Of a DNA stretch of 64,000 nucleotides, positions 1 through 10,394 are shown piece after piece. Location: positions 434,001 to 498,000 of the forward strand of contig NZ_AP024590.1 of the NCBI RefSeq assembly GCF_018323985.1, written 5' to 3'. The notes below the pieces were generated by a model. It had not been told where the DNA came from, ran no database searches, and worked only from the letters and a program-made list of their open reading frames with translations. Numbering within the stretch: the first letter of the stretch is position 1; every line of letters begins with the position of its first letter. The DNA is from Enterobacter kobei (GTDB taxonomy: Bacteria; Pseudomonadota; Gammaproteobacteria; Enterobacterales; Enterobacteriaceae). Both the position numbers and the translations under genes were made by a program.

Positions 1-178
1 TTAATTCTCGTGTCCATGAGTGCGCGTACTTATCCTGAAGAAGCTGAGTATGGTATAGTCTTTAAATCTTGTATTCAACCTCATCATAATTAATGATGAT
101 TGTAGTGAAATACCAGTACGATTCTTCTTATATCCTGCACTGATAATATTAACGTGTCTGATGGATGGCTTTTAATAA
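1..178. other. Intergenic region upstream of gspA
   Basis: This AT-rich stretch has no supported gene. In E. coli the divergent gspC operon starts on the far side of gspA, so this may be a divergent promoter region, but the window ends too soon to show it. A minus-strand ATG at 17-15 opens a frame that runs off the edge and has no clear ribosome binding site, so I do not call it. I see no convincing promoter pair. Confidence 0.4.
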
Positions 179-1672
179 ATGAGCAGTAGAGAACGTCAAT
201 CGACGTTATATTCTTTTTCAGAATATGAATTAATTAAATTTTTTTTAATTCAGACGCTAAGGTCCGGTAATGCAGGACTGCTTTATGGCCCGCCGGGATG
301 CGGCAAGTCGACGCTAGCCTATCAGCTTGCTGCGGCGTACCCTGGACACGCTTGCGTCTGGCGTGCCGGGGGCGACGAATATCGTAGCTGGATGATACCT
401 GCAATAACGGTTGATGCAGATCCACCACCCGTCGCGGCCACGCATTTCTGGCAGCGCGCCATGCCAGCCGTAACCCACACCGATCAACCGGTACTGTTCA
501 TTATTGATAATGCCGATGTGCTGGTCCGGCAACTGCCGGCGTTTATCCATGATTTCCGTCAGCTAGCCGCATCGCGCCGGGCGGGTGCCAGCCTGCTGCT
601 GATCGGCAGCGAAGGGGTACTGCGTCATAAACGCATCAAGCCGCTCATTGACGTACCGGTCTGCATGAATGCGCCCGATGCTGACGACACTCATGCTTTT
701 ATGCTTCATGAAATCAACGTCGATGAAAACGAGCCGGTTCAGCTCCGCCCCGCATTCACCTGGCGTGCGGCTAAGGCGGCGCGGGGAAATCTTGCGCTCC
801 TCAGCAGGCTTGCCAGATCGGCTGAGCAAATGGCACGCGCCAGCCAGGCAACCACACTGACCGCGCGGCAGGAGGGGCAACTCATTCATGTGCTCGCACC
901 ACAGCGCAACGTTATGCGTTGCGGGATCCTGCTGACGTTGTACGCCGGACTGGCCTTTACCGTTGGCTGGCTGGGGAGTGATGTGATAAAGCCGGTATTG
1001 CCCGTGCCCGCATGGATGATGCTCCCGCCAGCGGAAAAAGAGCCGGTCGCCGATATTACTGAGGTCGGCGCGGATGCACGTAATGCCATGCAACAACTGT
1101 TCAACACCTGGGGATATGACGTGCAGCCCGACGAGGCCTGGTGCGATCAGGCGGAACGCGCAGAACTGGTATGCGAAAGCGGTAAAGACAGTCTGAACAC
1201 GCTGGCGGCACGTGGATTGCCGTGGATCGCGCAGCTCAATGCAGATAAACATGTATTACACGCCGTGGTAATGCGTATCTCGGAAAGTGAACTTGATCTG
1301 CTCATTAGGGGGAAAACCTGGACCGTGCAGCGCACCTGGTTTGAGCCACGCTGGGACGGGAACTTTATCCTGATGGAAAAACGGACGCCAGACGGAGAAA
1401 TGACCGTTTCCGGGAACAGCTCGCCGGAAAGTATTGTCTGGCTGGATGCCATGCTCAGTCGAACGCTGAACATTCCAGCCGAGAAGACGGGGGAGTGGAC
1501 CCCGATGCTTGTTGAGAAAGTGAAGCGCTTCCAGCAGCGGGAAAACCTTAAGCAGGACGGTAAACCGGGTAAACAGACGCTCATCCGCCTGCAACAGGCT
1601 CTTGGGGAGGCGCCGCAGCTGATTAATGAAAGTCTGTCAGACGCAATAGCTATAAAGGAAAGCGCAAAATGA
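179..1672 (+). CDS. gspA: Type II secretion ATPase GspA (ExeA-like)
   Basis: GspA/ExeA proteins are inner-membrane AAA-type ATPases that, with GspB, help place the type II secretin through the peptidoglycan. The 497 aa product has a Walker A motif GPPGCGKST at 37-45, a Walker B motif ending IIDNAD at 104-112, one membrane segment at about 246-266, and a C-terminal peptidoglycan-binding-like repeat at about 444-475. Length fits E. coli GspA (about 489 aa). The ATG at 179 has only a weak upstream Shine-Dalgarno sequence. The gene overlaps gspB by 4 bp, so the two are translationally coupled. The rest of the secretion operon is outside the window; whether it is present cannot be seen. Confidence 0.88.
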   Translation: MSSRERQSTLYSFSEYELIKFFLIQTLRSGNAGLLYGPPGCGKSTLAYQLAAAYPGHACVWRAGGDEYRSWMIPAITVDADPPPVAATHFWQRAMPAVTHTDQPVLFIIDNADVLVRQLPAFIHDFRQLAASRRAGASLLLIGSEGVLRHKRIKPLIDVPVCMNAPDADDTHAFMLHEINVDENEPVQLRPAFTWRAAKAARGNLALLSRLARSAEQMARASQATTLTARQEGQLIHVLAPQRNVMRCGILLTLYAGLAFTVGWLGSDVIKPVLPVPAWMMLPPAEKEPVADITEVGADARNAMQQLFNTWGYDVQPDEAWCDQAERAELVCESGKDSLNTLAARGLPWIAQLNADKHVLHAVVMRISESELDLLIRGKTWTVQRTWFEPRWDGNFILMEKRTPDGEMTVSGNSSPESIVWLDAMLSRTLNIPAEKTGEWTPMLVEKVKRFQQRENLKQDGKPGKQTLIRLQQALGEAPQLINESLSDAIAIKESAK

Positions 1673-2115
1673 TGCGGATCTTCAGGGCTTATCATATGCA
1701 GGTTTCAGGGCAGAGTGCGGTCGAGCTGACCATGACACCCGGCGAGCGTAAACGACGCTGCCTGCGGGCAGGGGGCTGGTCATTGTGGATCATCATGATG
1801 CTGGTGTGCGGTTACTACGGCCACGTTCTCTGGCGACAGTACTTTCCTGAGGTCGCCGACAGCAGCGTTAATAAGGCTATGCGTCCCTACTGGCTGTCGG
1901 ACGTGCATTATGTGTTTAAAAAGGGCCCGCTGCCTGCGCGCATCGAAATCGATAATGAGGTAACCCCCGAAGAAGGGTATACGCCAGACAGCGAACTGAC
2001 CGCTGCAGAGGAGGACGTGCCGGAGGGGGATACCGAAGAGAGTGCATCCGAAACTGATGCGTTACGGCTGCGCGTACAGCAAGCGCTGAAAGAAGTGGAC
2101 GGCAAACAACCGTGA
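1669..2115 (+). CDS. gspB: Type II secretion assembly protein GspB
   Basis: This is the partner of GspA in secretin assembly. The 148 aa protein has a short basic cytoplasmic N-terminus, one membrane segment at about 36-55 and an acidic periplasmic tail, the usual ExeB/GspB layout. The start ATG lies in the ATGATG that overlaps the gspA stop region. The N-terminal 20 or so residues before the basic stretch are weakly conserved in the family, so a later Met remains possible. The stop is only about 40 bp ahead of the S10 promoter, and no terminator separates the two, so some read-through into the ribosomal operon is possible. Confidence 0.8.
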   Translation: MMRIFRAYHMQVSGQSAVELTMTPGERKRRCLRAGGWSLWIIMMLVCGYYGHVLWRQYFPEVADSSVNKAMRPYWLSDVHYVFKKGPLPARIEIDNEVTPEEGYTPDSELTAAEEDVPEGDTEESASETDALRLRVQQALKEVDGKQP

Positions 2116-2154
2116 CGGTGCACAGAATATCGTGCAATTTTGAAGCGTAAGAAC

Positions 2155-2182
2155 TTGCATCCGGGCCATGTATAAGTATAAT
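2155..2182 (+). promoter_or_regulatory. S10 operon promoter
   Basis: TTGCAT at 2155-2160 and a perfect TATAAT at 2177-2182 are separated by 16 bp. It lies about 175 bp before rpsJ, the position of the known S10 operon promoter in E. coli. Confidence 0.85.
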
Positions 2183-2189
2183 ACGCCGG

Positions 2190-2355
2190 CTTGTCGTAAT
2201 TGACGGCTGGTTCGATATGAACCCTGGCAGCGCTTTTGGCTACCAAACAATGTTCCCAATCGGGGAACTCTGTAAGAACGGTTACACTCTCCCATCAATC
2301 GTAATGGGTATGAGGAGTAGCTATTTGTCTATAAAATAATTGGAGCTCTGGTCTC
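2190..2355 (+). promoter_or_regulatory. S10 leader (L4 feedback element)
   Basis: The untranslated leader of about 165 nt matches the E. coli S10 leader in length and contains the hairpin with arms CCCAT and ATGGG near 2291-2309, followed by U-rich sequence and a second stem just before the rpsJ start. In E. coli ribosomal protein L4 binds this leader and causes attenuation and translational repression of the whole operon. Function here is by homology. Confidence 0.75.
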
Positions 2356-2667
2356 ATGCAGAACCAAAGAATCCGTATCCGTCTTAAAGCGTTTGATCAT
2401 CGTCTGATCGATCAATCAACCGCGGAAATCGTCGAGACTGCCAAGCGCACTGGTGCGCAGGTCCGTGGTCCGATCCCGCTGCCGACCCGCAAAGAGCGCT
2501 TTACCGTTCTGATCTCTCCGCACGTTAACAAAGATGCGCGCGATCAGTACGAAATTCGCACTCACAAGCGTCTGGTTGACATCGTTGAGCCAACCGAGAA
2601 AACCGTTGATGCTCTGATGCGTCTGGACCTGGCTGCCGGTGTAGACGTGCAGATCAGCCTGGGTTAA
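2356..2667 (+). CDS. rpsJ: 30S ribosomal protein S10
   Basis: S10 (103 aa) is a small-subunit head protein that also acts as NusE in NusB/boxA antitermination of rRNA operons such as the one at 26 kb here. The sequence starts [10 protein letters not shown] and shows the family loop region [16 protein letters not shown]. It is full length and the first gene of the S10 operon, following the L4-responsive leader. Confidence 0.98.
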
Positions 2668-2699
2668 TCAGGTCATCGAGCGATTGAGAGGTTGATACA

Positions 2700-3329
2700 A
2701 TGATTGGTTTAGTCGGTAAAAAAGTGGGTATGACCCGCATCTTCACTGAAGATGGCGTCTCTATCCCAGTAACCGTAATCGAAGTAGAAGCAAACCGCGT
2801 GACTCAGGTTAAAGACCTGGCTAACGACGGCTACCGTGCTGTTCAGGTAACCACCGGTGCTAAAAAAGCTAACCGCGTCACCAAGCCGGAAGCGGGTCAC
2901 TTCGCTAAAGCTGGCGTAGAAGCTGGCCGTGGTCTGTGGGAATTCCGTCTTGCTGACGGTGAAGAATTCTCCGTAGGTCAGGACATTAGCGTTGAGCTGT
3001 TTGCTGAAGTTAAAAAAGTTGACGTAACCGGTACCTCTAAAGGTAAAGGTTTTGCTGGTACCGTTAAGCGCTGGAACTTCCGTACCCAGGACGCTACCCA
3101 CGGTAACTCCTTGTCTCACCGCGTTCCGGGTTCTATCGGTCAGAACCAGACTCCGGGCAAAGTGTTCAAAGGCAAGAAAATGGCAGGTCAGCTGGGTAAC
3201 GAACGTGTAACTGTTCAGAGCCTGGACGTAGTGCGTGTTGACGCTGAGCGCAACCTGCTGCTGGTTAAAGGTGCTGTCCCGGGTGCAACCGGTAGCGACC
3301 TGATCGTTAAACCAGCTGTGAAGGCGTGA
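2700..3329 (+). CDS. rplC: 50S ribosomal protein L3
   Basis: L3 (209 aa) binds near the 3' end of 23S rRNA and helps shape the peptidyl transferase centre. The extended loop with QNQTPGKVFKGKKMAG, which contains the glutamine methylated by PrmB in E. coli, is present. It starts with a GAGAGG ribosome binding site and lies 32 bp after rpsJ in the same operon. Confidence 0.98.
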   Translation: MIGLVGKKVGMTRIFTEDGVSIPVTVIEVEANRVTQVKDLANDGYRAVQVTTGAKKANRVTKPEAGHFAKAGVEAGRGLWEFRLADGEEFSVGQDISVELFAEVKKVDVTGTSKGKGFAGTVKRWNFRTQDATHGNSLSHRVPGSIGQNQTPGKVFKGKKMAGQLGNERVTVQSLDVVRVDAERNLLLVKGAVPGATGSDLIVKPAVKA

Positions 3330-3339
3330 GGAGATAGCA

Positions 3340-3945
3340 ATGGAATTAGTATTGAAAGACGCGCAGAGCGCGCTGACTGTTTCCGAAACTACCTTCGGTC
3401 GTGATTTCAACGAAGCGCTGGTACACCAGGTTGTAGTTGCTTACGCAGCTGGGGCTCGTCAGGGTACTCGTGCTCAGAAGACCCGTGCTGAAGTAACTGG
3501 TTCTGGTAAAAAACCGTGGCGTCAGAAAGGTACTGGCCGTGCGCGTTCTGGTTCTGTAAAGAGCCCGATCTGGCGTTCCGGTGGCGTAACCTTCGCTGCA
3601 CGTCCGCAGGACCACAGTCAAAAAGTTAACAAAAAGATGTACCGCGGCGCGCTGAAAAGCATTCTGTCCGAACTGGTACGTCAGGATCGTCTGATCGTTG
3701 TCGAGCAGTTCTCTGTAGAAGCGCCTAAAACTAAGCTGCTGGCTCAGAAACTGAAAGACATGGCTCTGGAAGATGTGTTGATCATCACCGGTGAGCTGGA
3801 CGAGAACCTGTTCCTGGCCGCACGTAACCTGCACAAGGTTGACGTACGTGACGCAGCAGGTATCGACCCGGTTAGCCTGATCGCCTTCGACAAAGTCGTA
3901 ATGACTGCTGATGCTGTTAAGCAAGTTGAGGAGATGCTGGCATGA
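3340..3945 (+). CDS. rplD: 50S ribosomal protein L4
   Basis: L4 (201 aa) is a 23S rRNA-binding protein whose long loop lines the exit tunnel; it is also the autogenous repressor of this operon through the leader at 2190-2355. The tunnel loop sequence [18 protein letters not shown] is intact, including the K63-equivalent where macrolide resistance changes occur. Its stop overlaps the rplW start by 4 bp. Confidence 0.98.
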
Positions 3946-4244
3946 TTCGTGAAGAACGTCTGCTGAAGGTGCTTCGTGCGCCGCACGTTTCTGAAAAAGC
4001 GTCTACTGCGATGGAAAAAACCAATACCATCGTTCTCAAAGTTGCTAAAGACGCGACCAAAGCAGAAATCAAAGCTGCTGTGCAGAAACTGTTTGAAGTC
4101 GAAGTCGAAGTCGTTAACACCCTGGTAGTTAAAGGGAAAGTTAAACGTCACGGACAGCGTATCGGTCGTCGTAGCGACTGGAAAAAAGCTTACGTCACCC
4201 TGAAAGAAGGCCAGAACCTGGACTTCGTTGGCGGCGCTGAGTAA
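3942..4244 (+). CDS. rplW: 50S ribosomal protein L23
   Basis: L23 (100 aa) sits at the tunnel exit and is the docking site for trigger factor and SRP; the conserved exposed glutamate near residue 18 (HVSEKAS) is present. The ATG overlaps the rplD stop (ATGA), which implies coupled translation. Confidence 0.98.
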
Positions 4245-4261
4245 GTCGGAGGAGTAATACA

Positions 4262-5083
4262 ATGGCAGTTGTTAAGTGTAAACCGACATCTCCGGGTCGT
4301 CGCCACGTTGTTAAAGTGGTTAACCCTGAGCTGCATAAGGGCAAACCTTTTGCTCCGCTGGTTGAAAAAAACAGCAAATCCGGTGGTCGTAACAACAATG
4401 GTCGCATCACCACTCGTCACATCGGTGGCGGCCATAAGCAGGCTTATCGTATTGTTGACTTCAAACGCAACAAAGATGGTATCCCGGCTGTTGTTGAACG
4501 TCTTGAGTACGATCCGAACCGCTCCGCGAACATCGCGCTGGTTCTGTACAAAGACGGCGAACGCCGTTACATCCTGGCCCCTAAAGGCCTGAAAGCTGGC
4601 GACCAGATTCAGTCTGGCGTTGATGCTGCTATCAAAGCGGGTAACACCCTGCCGATGCGCAATATCCCGGTTGGTTCTACCGTTCATAACGTAGAAATGA
4701 AACCAGGTAAAGGCGGTCAGCTGGCGCGTTCTGCTGGTACCTATGTTCAGATCGTTGCTCGTGATGGTGCTTATGTCACCCTGCGTCTGCGTTCTGGCGA
4801 AATGCGCAAAGTTGAAGCTGACTGCCGCGCAACTCTGGGCGAAGTTGGCAATGCTGAGCATATGCTGCGCGTTCTGGGTAAAGCAGGTGCTGCACGCTGG
4901 CGTGGTGTTCGTCCTACCGTTCGCGGTACGGCGATGAACCCGGTAGATCACCCACATGGTGGTGGTGAAGGTCGTAACTTTGGTAAGCACCCGGTAACCC
5001 CGTGGGGCGTTCAGACCAAAGGTAAGAAGACCCGCAGCAACAAGCGTACTGATAAATTTATCGTACGTCGCCGTAGCAAATAA
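4262..5083 (+). CDS. rplB: 50S ribosomal protein L2
   Basis: L2 (273 aa) binds 23S rRNA and is needed for subunit joining and peptidyl transfer. The family signature around the catalytically important histidine, NPVDHPHGGGEGR, is present near residue 225. A strong GGAGG ribosome binding site precedes the ATG. A long open frame on the opposite strand (351 codons) is only a codon-bias shadow. Confidence 0.98.
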   Translation: MAVVKCKPTSPGRRHVVKVVNPELHKGKPFAPLVEKNSKSGGRNNNGRITTRHIGGGHKQAYRIVDFKRNKDGIPAVVERLEYDPNRSANIALVLYKDGERRYILAPKGLKAGDQIQSGVDAAIKAGNTLPMRNIPVGSTVHNVEMKPGKGGQLARSAGTYVQIVARDGAYVTLRLRSGEMRKVEADCRATLGEVGNAEHMLRVLGKAGAARWRGVRPTVRGTAMNPVDHPHGGGEGRNFGKHPVTPWGVQTKGKKTRSNKRTDKFIVRRRSK

Positions 5084-5099
5084 TATTAGAGGATAAGCC

Positions 5100-5378
5100 A
5101 TGCCACGTTCTCTCAAGAAAGGTCCTTTTATTGACCTGCACTTGCTGAAGAAGGTAGAGAAAGCGGTGGAAAGCGGTGACAAGAAGCCCCTGCGCACTTG
5201 GTCCCGTCGTTCAACGATCTTTCCAAACATGATCGGTTTGACCATCGCTGTCCATAATGGTCGTCAGCACGTTCCGGTATTTGTTTCCGACGAAATGGTC
5301 GGTCACAAACTGGGTGAATTTGCACCGACACGTACTTATCGCGGTCACGCGGCTGATAAAAAAGCCAAGAAGAAATAA
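5100..5378 (+). CDS. rpsS: 30S ribosomal protein S19
   Basis: S19 (92 aa) forms a complex with S13 in the 30S head near the A site. Start [12 protein letters not shown] and the C-terminal [19 protein letters not shown] are typical, and length equals the E. coli protein. It is 16 bp downstream of rplB. Confidence 0.98.
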
Positions 5379-5391
5379 GTAGGAGGAAGAG

Positions 5392-6443
<1,052 letters not shown>

Positions 6444-6455
6444 GGAGCGTCGCTG

Positions 6456-6866
6456 ATGTTACAACCAAAGCGTACAAAATTCCGTAAAGTGCACAAAGGC
6501 CGCAACCGTGGTCTGGCGCAGGGTACGGATGTTAGCTTCGGCACTTTCGGTCTGAAAGCTGTTGGCCGTGGTCGTCTGACTGCACGTCAGATCGAAGCAG
6601 CACGTCGTGCTATGACCCGTGCAGTTAAGCGTCAAGGTAAGATCTGGATCCGTGTATTCCCGGACAAACCGATCACCGAAAAGCCGCTCGAAGTGCGTAT
6701 GGGTAAAGGTAAAGGTAACGTAGAGTATTGGGTTGCCTTGATCCAGCCAGGTAAAGTCCTGTATGAAATGGACGGTGTGTCTGAAGAGCTGGCCCGTGAA
6801 GCATTCAAGCTGGCAGCAGCGAAACTGCCGATTAAAACCACCTTTGTAACTAAGACGGTGATGTAA
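6456..6866 (+). CDS. rplP: 50S ribosomal protein L16
   Basis: L16 (136 aa) is a late-assembly protein near the A site of the large subunit. The segment [17 protein letters not shown] with the arginine hydroxylated by RoxA in E. coli (Arg81) is present. Its stop shares one base with the rpmC start (TAATG). Confidence 0.98.
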
Positions 6867-7057
6867 TGAAAGCAAAAGAGCTGCGTGAGAAGAGTGTTGA
6901 AGAGCTGAACACCGAGCTGCTGAACCTGCTGCGCGAGCAGTTTAACCTGCGTATGCAGGCAGCCAGTGGCCAGCTGCAACAGTCTCACCTGTTGAAGCAA
7001 GTGCGTCGTGATGTCGCACGCGTTAAGACTTTACTGACTGAGAAGGCGGGTGCGTAA
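6866..7057 (+). CDS. rpmC: 50S ribosomal protein L29
   Basis: L29 (63 aa) is a small two-helix protein next to L23 at the tunnel exit. The sequence [15 protein letters not shown] and the leucine-rich second helix are typical. It overlaps the preceding and following genes by one base (TAATG), a chain of coupled starts. Confidence 0.98.
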
Positions 7058-7311
7058 TGACCGATAAAATCCGTACTCTGCAAGGTCGCGTTGTTAGCGA
7101 TAAAATGGAGAAATCCATCGTTGTTGCTATCGAACGTTTTGTGAAACACCCGATCTACGGTAAATTCATCAAGCGTACGACCAAACTGCACGTACATGAC
7201 GAGAACAACGAATGCGGTACTGGTGACGTGGTTGAAATCCGCGAATGCCGTCCGCTGTCCAAGACTAAGTCCTGGACGCTGGTTCGCGTTGTAGAGAAAG
7301 CGATTCTGTAA
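7057..7311 (+). CDS. rpsQ: 30S ribosomal protein S17
   Basis: S17 (84 aa) is a primary 16S rRNA-binding OB-fold protein. The motif DKMEKSIVVAIERFVKHPIYGK is present. It is the last gene of the S10 operon and is followed by a terminator hairpin and the spc promoter. Confidence 0.98.
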   Translation: MTDKIRTLQGRVVSDKMEKSIVVAIERFVKHPIYGKFIKRTTKLHVHDENNECGTGDVVEIRECRPLSKTKSWTLVRVVEKAIL

Positions 7312-7332
7312 TACAGTACGCATTCTCAACGA

Positions 7333-7364
7333 TAAACGGTCCAGAAATGGGCCGTTTATTTTTT
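7333..7364 (+). terminator. S10 operon terminator
   Basis: A 10 bp stem (7333-7342 with 7349-7358, one G-U pair, loop of 6) is followed by a run of six T. It sits between rpsQ and the spc promoter and probably gives partial termination. Confidence 0.75.
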
Positions 7365-7365
7365 C

Positions 7366-7394
7366 TACCCATATCTAAGAAGCGGTGTTATAAT
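7366..7394 (+). promoter_or_regulatory. spc operon promoter
   Basis: A perfect TATAAT at 7389-7394 lies 80 bp before rplN, where the E. coli spc promoter is. The -35 position (about 7366-7371, TACCCA) is a poor match. Two short GC stems (7403-7415 and near 7424-7440) follow in the leader. Confidence 0.7.
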
Positions 7395-7474
7395 GCCGCG
7401 CCCCCGATATGGGGCTTTTTAACGACCCGAGATTTGGGTCCCAAAGTAGTAGTTGACATTAGCGGAGCACTGAA

Positions 7475-7846
7475 ATGATCCAAGAACAGACTATGCTGAC
7501 CGTCGCCGACAACTCCGGTGCACGTCGCGTAATGTGTATCAAGGTTCTGGGTGGCTCGCACCGTCGCTACGCAGGCGTAGGCGACATCATCAAGATCACC
7601 ATCAAGGAAGCAATTCCGCGTGGTAAGGTCAAAAAAGGTGATGTGCTGAAGGCGGTAGTGGTGCGCACCAGGAAGGGTGTTCGTCGCCCGGACGGTTCTG
7701 TCATTCGCTTCGATGGTAATGCATGCGTTATTTTAAACAATAACAGTGAGCAGCCTATCGGTACGCGTATTTTTGGGCCGGTAACTCGTGAACTTCGTAC
7801 TGAAAAGTTCATGAAAATTATCTCTCTGGCACCAGAAGTACTCTAA
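7475..7846 (+). CDS. rplN: 50S ribosomal protein L14
   Basis: L14 (123 aa) lies at the subunit interface, where it contacts 16S h14 and the silencing factor RsfS. MIQEQTMLTVADNSGARR is the family start and GTRIFGPVTRELR the C-terminal signature. It is the first gene of the spc operon. Confidence 0.98.
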   Translation: MIQEQTMLTVADNSGARRVMCIKVLGGSHRRYAGVGDIIKITIKEAIPRGKVKKGDVLKAVVVRTRKGVRRPDGSVIRFDGNACVILNNNSEQPIGTRIFGPVTRELRTEKFMKIISLAPEVL

Positions 7847-7856
7847 GGAGCGAATC

Positions 7857-8171
7857 ATGGCAGCTAAAATCCGTCGTGATGACGAAGTTATCGTGTTAAC
7901 CGGTAAAGATAAAGGTAAGCGCGGTAAAGTAAAAAATGTCCTGTCTTCCGGCAAGGTCATCGTTGAAGGTATCAACCTGGTTAAGAAACACCAGAAGCCG
8001 GTTCCGGCTCTGAACCAACCAGGCGGCATCGTAGAGAAAGAAGCAGCTATTCAGATCTCTAACCTTGCTATCTTCAATGCGGCAACCGGCAAGGCTGACC
8101 GTGTAGGCTTTAGATTCGAAGACGGCAAAAAAGTCCGTTTCTTCAAGTCTAATAGCGAAACTATCAAGTAA
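7857..8171 (+). CDS. rplX: 50S ribosomal protein L24
   Basis: L24 (104 aa) is an assembly initiator that binds the 5' end of 23S rRNA. The KOW motif VIVLTGKDKGKRGKV is visible at residues 9-23. It is the second gene of the spc operon with a TAAGGAG ribosome binding site. Confidence 0.98.
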   Translation: MAAKIRRDDEVIVLTGKDKGKRGKVKNVLSSGKVIVEGINLVKKHQKPVPALNQPGGIVEKEAAIQISNLAIFNAATGKADRVGFRFEDGKKVRFFKSNSETIK

Positions 8172-8185
8172 TTTGGAGTAGTACG

Positions 8186-8725
8186 ATGGCGAAACTGCAT
8201 GATTACTACAAAGACGAAGTAGTTAAAAAACTCATGACTGAGTTTAACTACAATTCTGTCATGCAAGTCCCTCGGGTCGAGAAGATCACCCTGAACATGG
8301 GTGTTGGTGAAGCGATCGCTGACAAGAAACTGCTGGATAACGCAGCAGCTGACCTGGCAGCAATCTCCGGTCAAAAACCGTTTATCACCAAAGCACGCAA
8401 ATCTGTTGCAGGCTTCAAAATCCGTCAGGGCTATCCGATCGGCTGTAAAGTAACTCTGCGTGGCGAACGCATGTGGGAGTTCTTTGAGCGCCTGATCACT
8501 ATTGCTGTTCCACGTATCCGTGACTTCCGTGGCTTGTCCGCTAAGTCATTCGATGGTCGTGGTAACTACAGCATGGGTGTCCGTGAGCAGATCATCTTCC
8601 CAGAAATCGATTACGACAAAGTCGATCGCGTCCGTGGTTTGGATATTACCATTACCACTACTGCGAAATCTGATGAAGAAGGCCGTGCTCTGCTGGCTGC
8701 CTTTGACTTCCCGTTCCGCAAGTAA
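8186..8725 (+). CDS. rplE: 50S ribosomal protein L5
   Basis: L5 (179 aa) is the 5S rRNA-binding protein of the central protuberance. The start region at about 8170-8205 corresponds to the mRNA site where S8 binds and represses the distal spc genes in E. coli, and its sequence here is nearly the same as I remember it. Full length, with the family segment RGLDITITTTAKSDEEG. Confidence 0.98.
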   Translation: MAKLHDYYKDEVVKKLMTEFNYNSVMQVPRVEKITLNMGVGEAIADKKLLDNAAADLAAISGQKPFITKARKSVAGFKIRQGYPIGCKVTLRGERMWEFFERLITIAVPRIRDFRGLSAKSFDGRGNYSMGVREQIIFPEIDYDKVDRVRGLDITITTTAKSDEEGRALLAAFDFPFRK

Positions 8726-8739
8726 GGTAGGGTTACTGA

Positions 8740-9045
8740 ATGGCTAAGCAATCAATGAAAGCACGCGAAGTAAAACGCGTAGCTTTAGCTGATAAATTCT
8801 TCGCTAAACGCGCTGAACTGAAAGCTATCATCTCTGATGTGAACGCAACCGACGAAGATCGTTGGAATGCAGTTCTGAAGCTGCAGACTCTGCCGCGTGA
8901 TTCCAGCCCGTCTCGTCAGCGTAACCGCTGCCGTCAAACTGGTCGTCCGCACGCTTTCCTGCGGAAGTTCGGGTTGAGCCGTATTAAGGTCCGTGAAGCC
9001 GCTATGCGCGGTGAAATTCCGGGTCTGAAAAAGGCTAGCTGGTAA
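8740..9045 (+). CDS. rpsN: 30S ribosomal protein S14
   Basis: S14 (101 aa) is a 30S head protein near the A site. This is the long, zinc-free (C-minus) form: the RNRCRQTGRPHAF stretch has only one cysteine instead of two CxxC pairs. It sits between rplE and rpsH. Confidence 0.98.
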   Translation: MAKQSMKAREVKRVALADKFFAKRAELKAIISDVNATDEDRWNAVLKLQTLPRDSSPSRQRNRCRQTGRPHAFLRKFGLSRIKVREAAMRGEIPGLKKASW

Positions 9046-9078
9046 TTGTCACCAATTGAATCACGGGAGTAAAGACAG

Positions 9079-9471
9079 ATGAGCATGCAAGATCCGATCG
9101 CGGATATGCTGACCCGTATCCGTAACGGTCAGGCCGCGAACAAAGTTGCGGTCACCATGCCTTCCTCCAAGCTGAAAGTGGCAATCGCCAACGTGCTGAA
9201 GGAAGAAGGTTATATTGAAGAATTTAAAGTTGAAGGCGACACCAAGCCGGAACTGGAACTTACGCTTAAGTATTTCCAGGGTAAAGCTGTTGTAGAAAGC
9301 ATTCAGCGTGTCAGCCGCCCAGGTCTGCGCATCTATAAGAAAAAAGATGAGCTGCCGAAAGTTATGGCCGGCATGGGTATCGCAGTTGTTTCTACCTCTA
9401 AAGGTGTTATGACTGATCGTGCAGCGCGCCAAGCTGGTCTTGGTGGCGAAATTATCTGCTACGTAGCCTAA
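9079..9471 (+). CDS. rpsH: 30S ribosomal protein S8
   Basis: S8 (130 aa) binds the 16S central domain and is the autogenous repressor of the spc operon, acting at the rplE start. The sequence opens MSMQDPIADMLTRIRN and ends with the family motif QAGLGGEIICYVA. Strong GGAG ribosome binding site. Confidence 0.98.
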   Translation: MSMQDPIADMLTRIRNGQAANKVAVTMPSSKLKVAIANVLKEEGYIEEFKVEGDTKPELELTLKYFQGKAVVESIQRVSRPGLRIYKKKDELPKVMAGMGIAVVSTSKGVMTDRAARQAGLGGEIICYVA

Positions 9472-9483
9472 TCGGAGGAAAAA

Positions 9484-10017
9484 ATGTCTCGTGTTGCTAA
9501 AGCACCGGTCGTTGTTCCTGCCGGCGTTGATGTAAAAATCAACGGTCAGGTTATTACGATCAAAGGTAAAAACGGCGAGCTGACTCGTACTCTCAACGAT
9601 GCTGTTGAAGTGAATCATGCAGATAATACTCTGACCTTCGGTCCGCGTGCTGGTTACGTGGATGGATGGGCTCAGGCTGGTACCGCGCGTGCCCTGCTGA
9701 ATTCAATGGTTATCGGTGTTACCGAAGGCTTCACTAAGAAGCTGCAGCTGGTTGGTGTAGGTTATCGTGCAGCGGTCAAAGGGAATGCAGTAAACCTGTC
9801 TCTGGGTTTCTCTCATCCTGTTGATCATCAGCTGCCAGCGGGGATCACCGCAGAATGTCCGACTCAGACTGAAATCGTGCTGAAAGGCGCTGATAAACAG
9901 CTGATCGGTCAGGTTGCAGCGGATCTGCGCGCCTACCGTCGTCCTGAGCCTTATAAAGGCAAGGGTGTTCGTTACGCCGACGAAGTCGTGCGTACCAAAG
10001 AGGCTAAGAAGAAGTAA
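9484..10017 (+). CDS. rplF: 50S ribosomal protein L6
   Basis: L6 (177 aa) binds near the sarcin-ricin loop and is needed for late 50S assembly. The C-terminal RRPEPYKGKGVRYADE motif is intact. It is preceded by a strong AATCGGAGGAAAAA ribosome binding site and lies 12 bp after rpsH. Confidence 0.98.
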   Translation: MSRVAKAPVVVPAGVDVKINGQVITIKGKNGELTRTLNDAVEVNHADNTLTFGPRAGYVDGWAQAGTARALLNSMVIGVTEGFTKKLQLVGVGYRAAVKGNAVNLSLGFSHPVDHQLPAGITAECPTQTEIVLKGADKQLIGQVAADLRAYRRPEPYKGKGVRYADEVVRTKEAKKK

Positions 10018-10380
<363 letters not shown>

Positions 10381-10394
10381 GGTAGAGGTGTAAG

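Noticed and set aside
563..1252. 229-codon minus-strand frame opposite gspA
   Set aside because: gspA has clear Walker motifs in the other direction; this frame has no recognisable motif.
4190..5245. 351-codon minus-strand frame opposite rplB
   Set aside because: It is the antisense shadow of a highly expressed gene with strong codon bias; the translated sequence is low in complexity and has no family resemblance.
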